7,911 nt of DNA from CAYQDR01 sp964416315 (GTDB lineage: Bacteria > Methylomirabilota > Methylomirabilia > Rokubacteriales > DASRDR01), in NCBI GenBank assembly GCA_964416315.1, contig CAYQDR010000171.1:1-7911 (forward strand), given 5' to 3'. Each line of letters opens with the position of its first letter. Position 1 is the first letter of the stretch. The notes below the pieces were generated by a model. That model had not been told where the DNA came from. It saw only the letters and a program-made list of their open reading frames with translations, and ran no database searches. Positions 1-6,711 of the stretch are shown here, one piece after another. Made by a program: the position numbers and the translations under genes.

Positions 1-517
1 GGCCCGCCGCCTTCGGCGAGGGGGGGCCGAAGGTATTCGGACCCTCTCAGCTGCTCTAGTTCCAGGAGGTGCTCAGGGCTGGCGCGTCGAGGGAGGCCTA
101 CAACCGGCTCCTCCTCGCGATGGTCATGTTATTACGCTCTTCGGCCCGAGACCGCATCTGATCGGCTGGCGAGTGGTCGAAAGCGGTCGTCCAGGACCAG
201 ACCTGCTTCCACGCATTCGTCCTCTCGCTCCATAAGACCTGAACGGGCTTCTTCACTCGCGCAAAGCGGCGATCCTGGCGCGGTCGCCCTCGCTTTCAAA
301 GAGCCTGGAACTTACTGATCATCCGGGAACGTCCAAGGGGAACGTCTGCTCTGCCGAGCCTCGTCCATTCGCAGGGGACCCTGACGGCCCCCTCCGAGAC
401 CACCCCCGGGAGACGGTGCGGCGACGAGGCCGCCGCGCGGAGCGGACCACGATCCGCGTGGCGGTTCGACCTCGCGCCGTGCGCCGTGAGTCCGACGGGC
501 CCCTCGCCCCGGGCCTG
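1..517. other. Gene-poor stretch at the left edge
   Basis: I see no supportable gene here. Both strands have short open frames, for example a 33-codon minus-strand frame beginning ATGGAGCGAGAGGACG near 231. None has a convincing ribosome binding site or a recognisable motif. The sequence up to about 330 is visibly less GC-rich and less regular at third codon positions than the genes that follow, which fits non-coding or decayed DNA. The part just after the SDR stop (about 400-517) is GC-rich and resembles a 3' flank. It could hide a decayed gene end, but no family is recognisable by eye. Confidence 0.5.
10..33. repeat. Small inverted repeat (possible hairpin)
   Basis: CCTTCGGC at 10-17 is the exact reverse complement of GCCGAAGG at 26-33, with an 8-base G-rich spacer. 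It could form an 8-bp stem, for instance the end of a transcript from a gene left of the window. No T-run follows on either strand, so calling it a terminator would go beyond what is visible. Confidence 0.25.
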
Positions 518-1360
518 TCAGTGCATGATGGCGCCCCCGGCGACGTTGATCGCCTGCCCGGTGACGTAGGCCGCGCCGTCCCCGGCGAGGAACGCCGCGA
601 CCTCGGCGACGTCCTCCGGCGTCGCGACGCGGCCGAGGGGGATCGCGGCCGCGCGGCGCCGGAGCTCCTCGGCGTGGAGCGCCGCGTCGTAGCTCCCGTC
701 GGGGCGCCGGCCGAGGTAGTCCAGGCGGTCGGTGTCGGCCGAACCGGGACAGATCGCGTTGACTGTGATCCCGGCCGGCGCCAGCTCCATCGCCAGCGAC
801 TGGGTGAAGCCGATCAAGCCGAACTTCGACGCGCAGTAGGCGGCCAGGGCCGCGTACCCCATCTTCCCGCAGTTCGAGGCCATGTTGATGATCCGCCCGC
901 GGACGCCGTCCCGCAGCATCGTCGCGGCCGCCGCCCGGGCGCAGAGGAAGCTCCCCTTGAGGTTCACGTCGAGGACCAGGTCCCACGCCTCCTCGGGGAG
1001 CTCGGCGACGGGGACGCGGTCCGCCCCTGGCGGCGCGGCGGCGTTGTTGACCAGGATGTCGAGGCGGCCGAATTCGGCGATCGCGCGCTCGACCGCGGTG
1101 GCGATCTGCGCCGCGGAGCGCACGTCCACGAGCGCCGTCAGCGCCCGCCGGCCGGCCTGCCGGACCTCGGCCGCGACGGCCTCGAGTCCGCCCCAGCTGC
1201 CGGTCGGCTTGGCCGGGACGACCCGCGTCCCCGTGGGCGCGACGTCGGTGAGGACGAGGTCCGCCCCCTCCGCGGCGAACCGCCGGGCGATCGCCCGGCC
1301 GAAGCCGTGCTCGCCCCCGCTCCCCGTGATCATCGCCACCTTGCCCTCGAGCCTCGCCAT
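518..1360 (-). CDS. Short-chain dehydrogenase/reductase (SDR), NAD(P)-dependent oxidoreductase
   Basis: A 280-residue classical SDR, probably a soluble oxidoreductase acting on an alcohol or ketone; the substrate cannot be read from the sequence. Visible motifs are the cofactor-binding TGSGGEHGFG (12-21), an acidic residue after beta-strand 2 (D39), DV at 80-81 region before the adenine pocket, NNAAA (105-109), and the catalytic tetrad N133, S162, Y175 and K179 within YCASK. PG at 205-206 follows the NAICPG segment. I chose the ATG at 1360 because GGGAGGAGG lies 6-7 bases upstream and the protein then begins MARLEGKVAMITG, as SDRs usually do; the frame is open 20 codons further up to 1420 without SDR homology. 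The segment between beta-2 and the next DV motif (about 40-79) is roughly a dozen residues longer than in ordinary SDRs. The gene is divergent from the DUF1989 operon and may share its control region and pathway. Confidence 0.93.
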   Translation of the reverse strand: MARLEGKVAMITGSGGEHGFGRAIARRFAAEGADLVLTDVAPTGTRVVPAKPTGSWGGLEAVAAEVRQAGRRALTALVDVRSAAQIATAVERAIAEFGRLDILVNNAAAPPGADRVPVAELPEEAWDLVLDVNLKGSFLCARAAAATMLRDGVRGRIINMASNCGKMGYAALAAYCASKFGLIGFTQSLAMELAPAGITVNAICPGSADTDRLDYLGRRPDGSYDAALHAEELRRRAAAIPLGRVATPEDVAEVAAFLAGDGAAYVTGQAINVAGGAIMH

Positions 1361-1476
1361 GCCGAGCCTCCTCCCGCGGAGTGGGAATCGCGTCGCCGCG
1401 CCCCGCGACCAGGCGCTCATGATACCGCTCCGGGGCCCCTGGTGGACCCCGCCCCGGGTGTGCGATCTTTAGGTCC
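1361..1476. promoter_or_regulatory. Divergent intergenic region with inverted repeat
   Basis: This 116-base gap separates the SDR (minus) from the DUF1989 operon (plus), so both promoters should lie here. CCGGGGC at 1430-1436 and GCCCCGG at 1451-1457 form an exact inverted repeat with a 14-base spacer, a plausible operator or hairpin. The SDR ribosome binding site (GGGAGGAGG on the minus strand) occupies about 1367-1375. I cannot identify convincing -35/-10 boxes by eye in such GC-rich DNA. The regulatory role is inferred from gene orientation. Confidence 0.35.
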
Positions 1477-2115
1477 GTGAGCGGCGAGGCGGGGAAGGAC
1501 CCCGTTCCCGGGCGCGTGGTCCGGGTGGTCGAGATCGCGGCGCGACACGGCGCGGCGCTCGAGGTGCGCCGGGGCCAGGTGGTGCGCGTGGTGGACGTCG
1601 AGGGGCAGCAGGTCGGCGACCTCGTCTGCTTCAACCGCGACGACCTCGCCGAGCGCTACTCGCCGCAGAACACGATCCTCTTCAACCGGACGATCTACCC
1701 GAAGGTCGGCGCCACGCTGGTCTCTGACCGTGGTCGCCCCATGATGCGCCTCGTCGCGGACACGGTCGGGGTCCACGACCTCATCTGCGGCTCGTGCAGC
1801 GACGAGTACTACCGGAGCCGGCTCGGCTTCCACGGCCCGCACCGCTCCTGCCGGGGCAACCTCGCCGAGGCGATGGCGCCGTGGGGCCTCGCGCTCGAGG
1901 GCATCCCGTTCTCCTTCAACGTCTTCATGCGCTGGCCGGTCCAGCCCGACGGCGCCGTCCTGCCGATGGCGGCGCCGTCCGAGCCCGGCGACTACGCGGA
2001 CTTTCTCGCCGAGATGGACCTCGTCGTCGCGAACTCGGCCTGCCCCTCCGACATCACCCCGACGAACGCGCACCGGCCGACGCCGATGCGGTTCGTCCTC
2101 TACGAGCCGGCCTGA
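1477..2115 (+). CDS. DUF1989 / urea carboxylase-associated family protein
   Basis: A 212-residue cytosolic protein covering the whole DUF1989 domain (about residues 25-205). Members are known as companions of urea carboxylase/allophanate hydrolase and of various amine or alcohol catabolic genes; their biochemical role is not settled. Recognisable features are the early VRVVDVEGQQVGDLVCF strand pair (36-52), SPQNT (62-66), the DTVGVHDLICGSCSDEYY block with H100, D101, C104 and C107, the CRGNL segment (C125, N128) and the terminal SACPSD...TN segment with C189. The His/Asp/Cys set looks like a metal site, which is my inference. The start is a GTG at 1477 with only a weak AGG upstream; no better in-frame start was seen. 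The stop is followed 13 bases later by the next gene, so it is the first gene of a three-gene operon. No urea carboxylase is in the window, so its partner here is probably one of the two hydroxyacid enzymes. Confidence 0.88.
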   Translation: MSGEAGKDPVPGRVVRVVEIAARHGAALEVRRGQVVRVVDVEGQQVGDLVCFNRDDLAERYSPQNTILFNRTIYPKVGATLVSDRGRPMMRLVADTVGVHDLICGSCSDEYYRSRLGFHGPHRSCRGNLAEAMAPWGLALEGIPFSFNVFMRWPVQPDGAVLPMAAPSEPGDYADFLAEMDLVVANSACPSDITPTNAHRPTPMRFVLYEPA

Positions 2116-2128
2116 GCGGAGGTCGAGG

Positions 2129-3418
2129 ATGAAAGGCGTGACGCTCCCCACCGAGACCGTCTTCGTCATGGAGATGTCGCCGATCAAGTTCGGCCTGGGC
2201 GCGACCGACGAGATCGGCTTCGACGCCCGCCGGCTCGGGATCCGGAAGGCGCTCGTCGTCACCGACCGGCGCCTCGCCGAGCTGGGGCTCTCCGAGCGCG
2301 TCCGCGCGCTCCTCGAGGAGCAGGGGATCAAGGCGGACGTGTACGACGGGGTCGAGATCGAGCCGACCGACCGCTCGATGGAGGAAGCGGCGGAGTACGC
2401 GCGCCAGAAGGAGTTCGACGGGCTCATCGCCGTCGGCGGCGGGAGCACGATCGACACGTGCAAGGCCGTGAACCTCCTCACCTGTCACCCGGCGCCGCTG
2501 CTCGACTACGTCAACAAGCCGGTGGGCAAGGGGGTGCCCGTACCCGGGCCGCTCCGGCCCCTCATCGCCGTGCCGACGACGGCGGGGACGGGGAGCGAGA
2601 CGACGGCCGTCGCGGTGACGCACGTCATCGCCCAGGACCTGAAGGCCGGCGTGTCGCACCGGCTCCTCCGGCCGGCGCTCGGCGTCGTGGACCCCCTGAA
2701 CACGCTGACGGCGCCCCCCGAGGTGACGGCGGCGGCGGGTGTGGACATCCTCACGCACGCGATCGAGTCGTACACGACGCGCCCCTACGACGCCCGCCCC
2801 AAGCACCACCCCCCCGACCGGCCGGCCTACATCGGCGCGAACCCGGCGAGCGACATCTGGTGCGAGAAGGCGATCGAGTACGTCGCGCGATACCTCCGCC
2901 GCGCCGTCCTGAACGGCCTCGACCTCGAGGCGCGCGTGCACCTCGCGCTCGCGGCGAACTACGCCGGGATCGGGTTCGGGAACGCCGGCGTCCACATTCC
3001 CCACGCGGTGGCGTACCCGATCGCCGGGCTCGTCCGCGATTACGTCCCCGCCGGCTACCGGAGCCGGCACCCGCTCGTGCCGCACGGGGTCTCGGTGATC
3101 CTGACCGCGCCCGCCGTCTTCCGGTTCACCTACCCGACGTCGCCCGAGCGCCACCTGCGCGCGGCCGAGCTGATGGGGGCCCCCGTGGCCGGCCTCGGAG
3201 AGGCCGCGCGGCGGGAGGCGCTCCCCCAGGCGCTGATCGCGCTGATGCGCGACGTGGGGATCCCCAACGGCGTCACGGCCGTCGGCTACGCGGAGCGCGA
3301 CGTCCCGGCCCTCGTCGAGGGCACGCTCCGGCAGCCGCGCCTCCTCTCCGGCGCCCCGCGCGCCGTCGGGGCGGCGGAGCTGGAGTCGATCCTGCGGGAC
3401 TCGATGCGCTACTGGTAG
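2129..3418 (+). CDS. Iron-containing alcohol dehydrogenase, hydroxyacid-oxoacid transhydrogenase (HOT/ADHFE1-like)
   Basis: A 429-residue group III metal-dependent alcohol dehydrogenase. Known HOT enzymes couple 4-hydroxybutyrate oxidation to succinate semialdehyde with reduction of 2-oxoglutarate to D-2-hydroxyglutarate, using tightly bound cofactor. The nucleotide motif GGGST is at 103-107 and PTTAGTGSE at 149-157. Metal ligands appear to be D206 and H210 (VDILTH), H292 (GVHIPHAVAY) and H319 (VPHG). The position that is a conserved His in FucO-type enzymes is Y296; as I recall, animal ADHFE1 also has Tyr here. The long insert before SDIW (about 220-243), GIGFGNAGVH and HPLVPHGVSV are HOT-class signatures. 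The ATG at 2129 has GGAGG at 2118-2122; a later Met at residue 14 is less likely. Its stop TAG overlaps the GTG of the next gene. Actual substrates here are unproven; plain alcohol dehydrogenase activity is the alternative. Confidence 0.92.
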   Translation: MKGVTLPTETVFVMEMSPIKFGLGATDEIGFDARRLGIRKALVVTDRRLAELGLSERVRALLEEQGIKADVYDGVEIEPTDRSMEEAAEYARQKEFDGLIAVGGGSTIDTCKAVNLLTCHPAPLLDYVNKPVGKGVPVPGPLRPLIAVPTTAGTGSETTAVAVTHVIAQDLKAGVSHRLLRPALGVVDPLNTLTAPPEVTAAAGVDILTHAIESYTTRPYDARPKHHPPDRPAYIGANPASDIWCEKAIEYVARYLRRAVLNGLDLEARVHLALAANYAGIGFGNAGVHIPHAVAYPIAGLVRDYVPAGYRSRHPLVPHGVSVILTAPAVFRFTYPTSPERHLRAAELMGAPVAGLGEAARREALPQALIALMRDVGIPNGVTAVGYAERDVPALVEGTLRQPRLLSGAPRAVGAAELESILRDSMRYW

Positions 3419-4611
3419 TGAGCCTCGGCACCGCGATCAACATCGCCGACCTGCGGGAGCTCGCCCACCGGCGCCTGCCGCGCGTGGTGTTCGACTATCT
3501 CGATGGGGGCGCGGAGGACGAGACGACCCTCGACTGGAACCGGGAGGCGTTCCGGCGGTGGGGGTTCGTCCCGCGCATCCTTGCCGGCAGCGGGAACGGC
3601 GATCTGTCGGTCGACCTGTTCGGTGAGCGGCCGAAGCTGCCGCTGATCGTCGGGCCGACGGGTCTCAACGGCATCTTTCGGCACCGCGCCGACGTGCTGC
3701 TCGCGCGGGCGGCGGGCGCGGCGGGCGCCGTCTTCGTGCTCTCGACGGCATCGAACAGCTCACTCGAGGACGTCGCGGCCGCGGCCGAGGGCGTCAAGTG
3801 GTTCCAGCTCTACCCCTGGGGCGAGCGGAGCCTCTCGCAGCGCCTCGTCGAGCGCGCCAAGGCGGCGGGCTACCGTGCGCTGGTCGTGACCGTGGACACG
3901 CTGACGCTCGGCAAGCGCGAGCGAGATCTGCGCAACGACTTTTCCCACGAGGTCCACTACACGCCGAAGGTCATCCTCGACGGGCTCCGCCATCCCGGCT
4001 GGCTCGCGGGCGTGTGGCTCCGGGGCGGCGTGCCTCGCTTCGAGAACGTCGCCGAGTTCGCGCCGCCCGGCGCGGGCGCGCGCGAGCTCACGGCCTTCGT
4101 GCGCGCGCGGCGCAACCTGACGTTCTCCTGGGACGACCTGGCCTGGCTGCGCCGCCTCTGGACGGGACCGTTCCTGGTGAAGGGCGTGCTCGCCGTCGAG
4201 GACGCGCAGAAGGCCGCCGACCTGGGCGCCGACGGCGTCATCGTGTCGAACCACGGCGGCCGTCAGCTCGACGGGGCGATCGCGTCGCTCGACGCGCTCG
4301 TCCCCATCGTGGACGTGGTCGGCGACCGGCTGGCGGTGATCGTGGATGGCGGCGTCCGGCGCGGCGCCGACGTGATCAAGGCGCTCGCCCTCGGGGCCAG
4401 GGCCGTGGGGCTCGGCCGCGCGCCGCTCTACGGCCTCGCCGCGGCGGGCGAGCCGGGCGCCGCCCGCGCGCTCGCGATCCTGCGCGAGGAGATGGCGCGC
4501 GTGATGTTCTTTCTGGGCTGCCCCGCCGTGGCCCGCCTGTCGCGCGCCCACCTGCAGGAGCGCGAGCACTCGTCCGTGAGCCGGCGATCGGCCTTGAGCC
4601 GCCCGGGGTGA
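3418..4611 (+). CDS. FMN-dependent alpha-hydroxy-acid dehydrogenase ((S)-mandelate/L-lactate dehydrogenase family)
   Basis: A 397-residue TIM-barrel flavoenzyme oxidising an L-2-hydroxy acid to the 2-oxo acid. The six catalytic positions of the glycolate oxidase family are all present: Y27 (FDYLDGG), Y132 (FQLY), D160 (TVDT), K255 (LVKG), H279 and R282 (SNHGGRQLDG, 277-286). The phosphate-binding end is DGGVRRG (310-316) and GLGR (331-334). PTGLNG and VLSTASNSS (80-112) and GCP...LS near the C-terminus resemble mandelate dehydrogenase. The D160 to H279 distance is longer than in soluble glycolate oxidase, as in MdlB and LldD, whose extra segment contacts the membrane; about 180-230 may do so here, implying quinone as acceptor. 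The start GTG shares one base with the preceding stop (TAGTG) and lacks a good ribosome binding site, suggesting translational coupling. The frame is open upstream to 2458, but that part is shadow of the previous gene. Substrate is uncertain. Confidence 0.92.
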   Translation: MSLGTAINIADLRELAHRRLPRVVFDYLDGGAEDETTLDWNREAFRRWGFVPRILAGSGNGDLSVDLFGERPKLPLIVGPTGLNGIFRHRADVLLARAAGAAGAVFVLSTASNSSLEDVAAAAEGVKWFQLYPWGERSLSQRLVERAKAAGYRALVVTVDTLTLGKRERDLRNDFSHEVHYTPKVILDGLRHPGWLAGVWLRGGVPRFENVAEFAPPGAGARELTAFVRARRNLTFSWDDLAWLRRLWTGPFLVKGVLAVEDAQKAADLGADGVIVSNHGGRQLDGAIASLDALVPIVDVVGDRLAVIVDGGVRRGADVIKALALGARAVGLGRAPLYGLAAAGEPGAARALAILREEMARVMFFLGCPAVARLSRAHLQEREHSSVSRRSALSRPG

Positions 4612-4623
4612 TCGAGCTCGAAC

Positions 4624-4644
4624 GCGGGCCTCGGCCGCGCCCGC
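4624..4644 (+). terminator. Weak hairpin downstream of the hydroxyacid operon
   Basis: GCGGGC at 4624-4629 pairs with GCCCGC at 4639-4644 across a 9-base loop, 13 bases after the operon's last stop. It is placed where a terminator would be expected. The following bases (TCGTCGTATCTTGT) are only mildly T-rich, so intrinsic termination is doubtful. The rest of the gap to 4825 shows no gene that I can support. Confidence 0.25.
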
Positions 4645-4825
4645 TCGTCGTATCTTGTGCGTCCCGTGAGGCTGGTCACACCGTCGGCCTGATGACCCGG
4701 CTCGACCGCGGACGTGACAATGTGGCCGTGGCCACCCGGGACAAGCGCATCGGGCTGCGAACGGCGGCGGCTCGGGATCGCTGATCGAGGGGGATCGCGG
4801 CGCCGGACGGCGAGGGAGAGCGGGA

Positions 4826-5746
4826 ATGTGGCGCGGCGGCCCTTGCGGACTCGCACTCTTCGTGATCGTCGGTGCGACATCGTCGTGGGTCCATCTGGCA
4901 TCCGGCCAGGGGATCTCGCCGGGTGGAACCGACCAGATGGTCCGCGTTCCCGCTGGCGCCTACCCGATCGGGAGCGAGCAGGGGCGTGAGGACGAGCGCC
5001 CCCCGCACCAGGTCACGCTCGACGCCTTCTGGATCGACCGCTACGAGGTGACGAACGCGCAGTTCGTCGCGTTCCTCGAGCGCGTGCTGGCTGGCCGGGA
5101 TGTCCGGCTCGTCGCCGACGCCGCGCCCGGGACCGCCGACGCCCGCGTCATCCAGGGCGCTGATGCGGTGCTGCTGATGGAGCGGCTGAACGCGCCCGAT
5201 CAGCGGACGCTGGTCGCCCTCAACGACGCCGAGTCCCGGATCGGCATCAGGAATGGCCGGCTCGTGGTGCAGCCGGGCTTCGAGCAGCACCCCGTCAACG
5301 AGGTCACCTGGAACGGGGCCCGCGCGTACTGCGCGTGGCGGGGCGCGCGGCTGCCCACGGAGGCGGAGTGGGAGGCGACCGCCCGTGGCCGCGAAGGGCG
5401 TCCCTACCCCTGGGGGAGTCAGCCGCTCGCGGCGGAGCGAGCGGTGTTCGCGCGCCGCTCGAACGAGACCGAGCCCGTCGGAAGCCGTCCGTCGGGCGCC
5501 ACCCCGGAGGGCGTCCACGACCTCGCCGGGAACGTGGCTGAGTGGACGGGCACGCTCTACCGGCCGTACCCGTACCGGCGGGATGACGGCCGGGAAGACC
5601 TCGAGGCGCGTGGCGAGCGGGTGACGCGAGGGGGTGACCACGTCTTCGACTCCACACCGGAGAAGCTCCGCGCCGCGTTCCGAGCCGGCTTCTCCCGCGC
5701 GACTGACGTGGGCCACCGGCATATCGGATTCCGGTGCGCCAGGTGA
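4826..5746 (+). CDS. Secreted formylglycine-generating-enzyme-like (SUMF1 fold) protein lacking the FGE copper cysteines
   Basis: A 306-residue protein with an N-terminal signal peptide (hydrophobic stretch about 8-25, probable cleavage near ASG-Q at 26-28) and one SUMF1/FGE-sulfatase domain from about 37 to the end. Family marks are the MVRVPAG.Y.IGS opening (38-50), DRYEVTNAQFVAFL (71-84), HPVNEVTWNGARAYCAW (155-171), RLPTEAEWEATARG (175-188), YPWG (194-197), DLAGNVAEW (232-240), RGG (268-270) and terminal IGFRCAR (300-306). True FGEs carry two copper-binding Cys shortly after the RGGS motif; here the segment 271-287 has none, and the only cysteines are C7, C169 and C304. It therefore probably does not make formylglycine, and no sulfatase is nearby. 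Related FGE-fold proteins act as nonheme iron enzymes or ligand-binding domains. The ATG has GAGGGAG about 7 bases upstream. It starts 214 bases after the operon, so it is likely a separate unit. Confidence 0.88.
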   Translation: MWRGGPCGLALFVIVGATSSWVHLASGQGISPGGTDQMVRVPAGAYPIGSEQGREDERPPHQVTLDAFWIDRYEVTNAQFVAFLERVLAGRDVRLVADAAPGTADARVIQGADAVLLMERLNAPDQRTLVALNDAESRIGIRNGRLVVQPGFEQHPVNEVTWNGARAYCAWRGARLPTEAEWEATARGREGRPYPWGSQPLAAERAVFARRSNETEPVGSRPSGATPEGVHDLAGNVAEWTGTLYRPYPYRRDDGREDLEARGERVTRGGDHVFDSTPEKLRAAFRAGFSRATDVGHRHIGFRCAR

Positions 5747-5812
5747 GGATCGACCCGCGGTTTGGGAGACTACATCTGGCGGGGACTCAGGGGCGGCGAG
5801 GTGGGTGGCTGA

Positions 5813-5881
5813 ATCGGCTGCCCCCGCACCGCCACGCTATCGCGCGCGGACCTGCAGGAACGCGAACCCTCGTCCGTGACC
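5813..5881 (+). pseudogene. Remnant of a second alpha-hydroxy-acid dehydrogenase C-terminus
   Basis: Read in frame from 5813, this stretch gives IGCPRTATLSRADLQEREPSSV. The C-terminal end of the intact dehydrogenase (4516-4581) reads GCPAVARLSRAHLQEREHSSV. By my hand alignment 51 of 66 bases match (4516-4581 against 5816-5881), rising to 36 of 42 over the last part. Several differences are synonymous (GAG/GAA, CTG/CTA), which suggests a diverged coding paralogue rather than a recent copy. Homology ends upstream at about 5810, where a TGA sits in frame and the preceding codons show no relation. There is no room for the rest of the enzyme because the FGE-like gene ends at 5746. The fragment is therefore a leftover of a lost paralogue, or of a recombination event, lying between two convergent genes. 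Confidence 0.7.
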
Positions 5882-5882
5882 C

Positions 5883-5898
5883 TCACCGGATCCGGTGA
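5883..5898. repeat. Perfect 16-base palindrome between convergent genes
   Basis: TCACCGGATCCGGTGA is its own reverse complement over all 16 bases. It lies immediately after the dehydrogenase remnant and ends 2 bases before the stop codon of the desaturase on the opposite strand. It could act as a factor-binding site or form part of a bidirectional transcript end. With no loop and no T-run it is a poor intrinsic terminator. Function is not shown by the sequence. Confidence 0.5.
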
Positions 5899-5900
5899 CG

Positions 5901-6662
5901 TCAGGGCGCCGGTGTCGCGATATCCCGCGTGCCGGGAAGCGTCACGCAGGCGCCGACGACGTCGATGAGCCGCGCGATTGCCAGGGCGCGGATCACGGGC
6001 CAGGACGGATCGAACTCGGCCCGCCGCACGCTGAACTTGGGCGCCCGCGGGTGGGCGTGGTGGTTGTTGTGCAGGCTCTCGCCCCCGGTCACCCACGCGA
6101 GGAGTCGCCAGTTGTACGCCGTGTTGGTGAAGGTCTGCCCACCGCGCCAGTGGCCGAGCCCGTTGATGAGGGGCGCGAACACGAAGACGTAGAGAGCGGC
6201 GTGTCCCAGGCCCGCCACGAGTCCCGGCACCACGCCGAGGACCGAGCAGAGGAAGGCGAGACCGACCACCGGGCCCGCCCAGCCCCGTGCGAAGAGCGCG
6301 CGGTCCAGCCGGTCCGGCGCGATGTCCGGCGCGAACTTCCGCAGCGTGTCGGGATTCCGCGCTTCGCGCGCGTAGTAGTACACGTTCAGGAGCTGGACGC
6401 GCCAGAACCCGAGGAGGCGCGGGCTGTGCGGATCGCCGGGTCGGTCCGTGAACGCGTGGTGCTTGCGGTGCACGGCGACCCATTCCTGACGCTGCTGGCC
6501 CGTGGTCAGCCAGAGCAGCGCTCGAAACAGCACGTCGGCCGCCGGGTGGACCACGAGCGCCCGATGGGCAAGCGCCCGATGCAGGTAGATCGAGGTGGCG
6601 ATGACCGCGAGCTGAGTGACGGCGATGGCGACGAGCGCCACCGTGAGGGCTTGGGTCAGCAC
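5901..6662 (-). CDS. Membrane fatty acid (acyl-CoA type) desaturase
   Basis: A 253-residue integral membrane di-iron desaturase, expected to introduce a cis double bond into a fatty acyl chain with O2 and an electron donor. The three histidine boxes are intact: HRALAH (28-33), HRKHH (65-69) and HNNHH (198-202); NGLGH (167-171) supplies the further ligand typical of the stearoyl-CoA desaturase class. Hydrophobic segments lie at about 3-25, 41-54, 128-149 and 152-168. The length is at the short end for the family, with no fused cytochrome b5 or reductase domain. The start is a GTG at 6662 preceded by AAGAGGAGG with 4 bases between, a strong site. It lies 49 bases downstream of the flavoprotein remnant and was probably co-transcribed with it. 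It converges on the FGE-like gene. Substrate and regiospecificity cannot be told from the sequence. Confidence 0.93.
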   Translation of the reverse strand: MLTQALTVALVAIAVTQLAVIATSIYLHRALAHRALVVHPAADVLFRALLWLTTGQQRQEWVAVHRKHHAFTDRPGDPHSPRLLGFWRVQLLNVYYYAREARNPDTLRKFAPDIAPDRLDRALFARGWAGPVVGLAFLCSVLGVVPGLVAGLGHAALYVFVFAPLINGLGHWRGGQTFTNTAYNWRLLAWVTGGESLHNNHHAHPRAPKFSVRRAEFDPSWPVIRALAIARLIDVVGACVTLPGTRDIATPAP

Positions 6663-6711
6663 AGTGCCTCCTCTTCGTGTGAGGGTTCCAGCGATCCGCG
6701 TCGCGGGCCGG

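Noticed and set aside
1430..1457. The inverted repeat upstream of the DUF1989 gene as a riboswitch or attenuator
   Set aside because: It is only a 7-bp GC stem with no recognisable aptamer core or T-run, so I keep it only as a possible operator.
312..1634. A 440-codon open frame on the minus strand
   Set aside because: It overlaps the SDR in another frame, is extremely Arg/Gly/Pro-rich and shows no domain; typical GC-rich shadow.
2054..3154. A 366-codon minus-strand frame opposite the HOT gene
   Set aside because: No motif, biased composition, and the opposite strand carries a well-supported enzyme.
2458..3417. In-frame upstream extension of the FMN dehydrogenase
   Set aside because: The extra 320 codons lie within the HOT gene and translate to Arg/Pro/Ala-rich nonsense; the family homology begins just after the GTG at 3418.
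4676..5722. A 348-codon minus-strand frame opposite the FGE-like gene
   Set aside because: Shadow frame; the plus-strand product has a signal peptide, a complete domain and a ribosome binding site.
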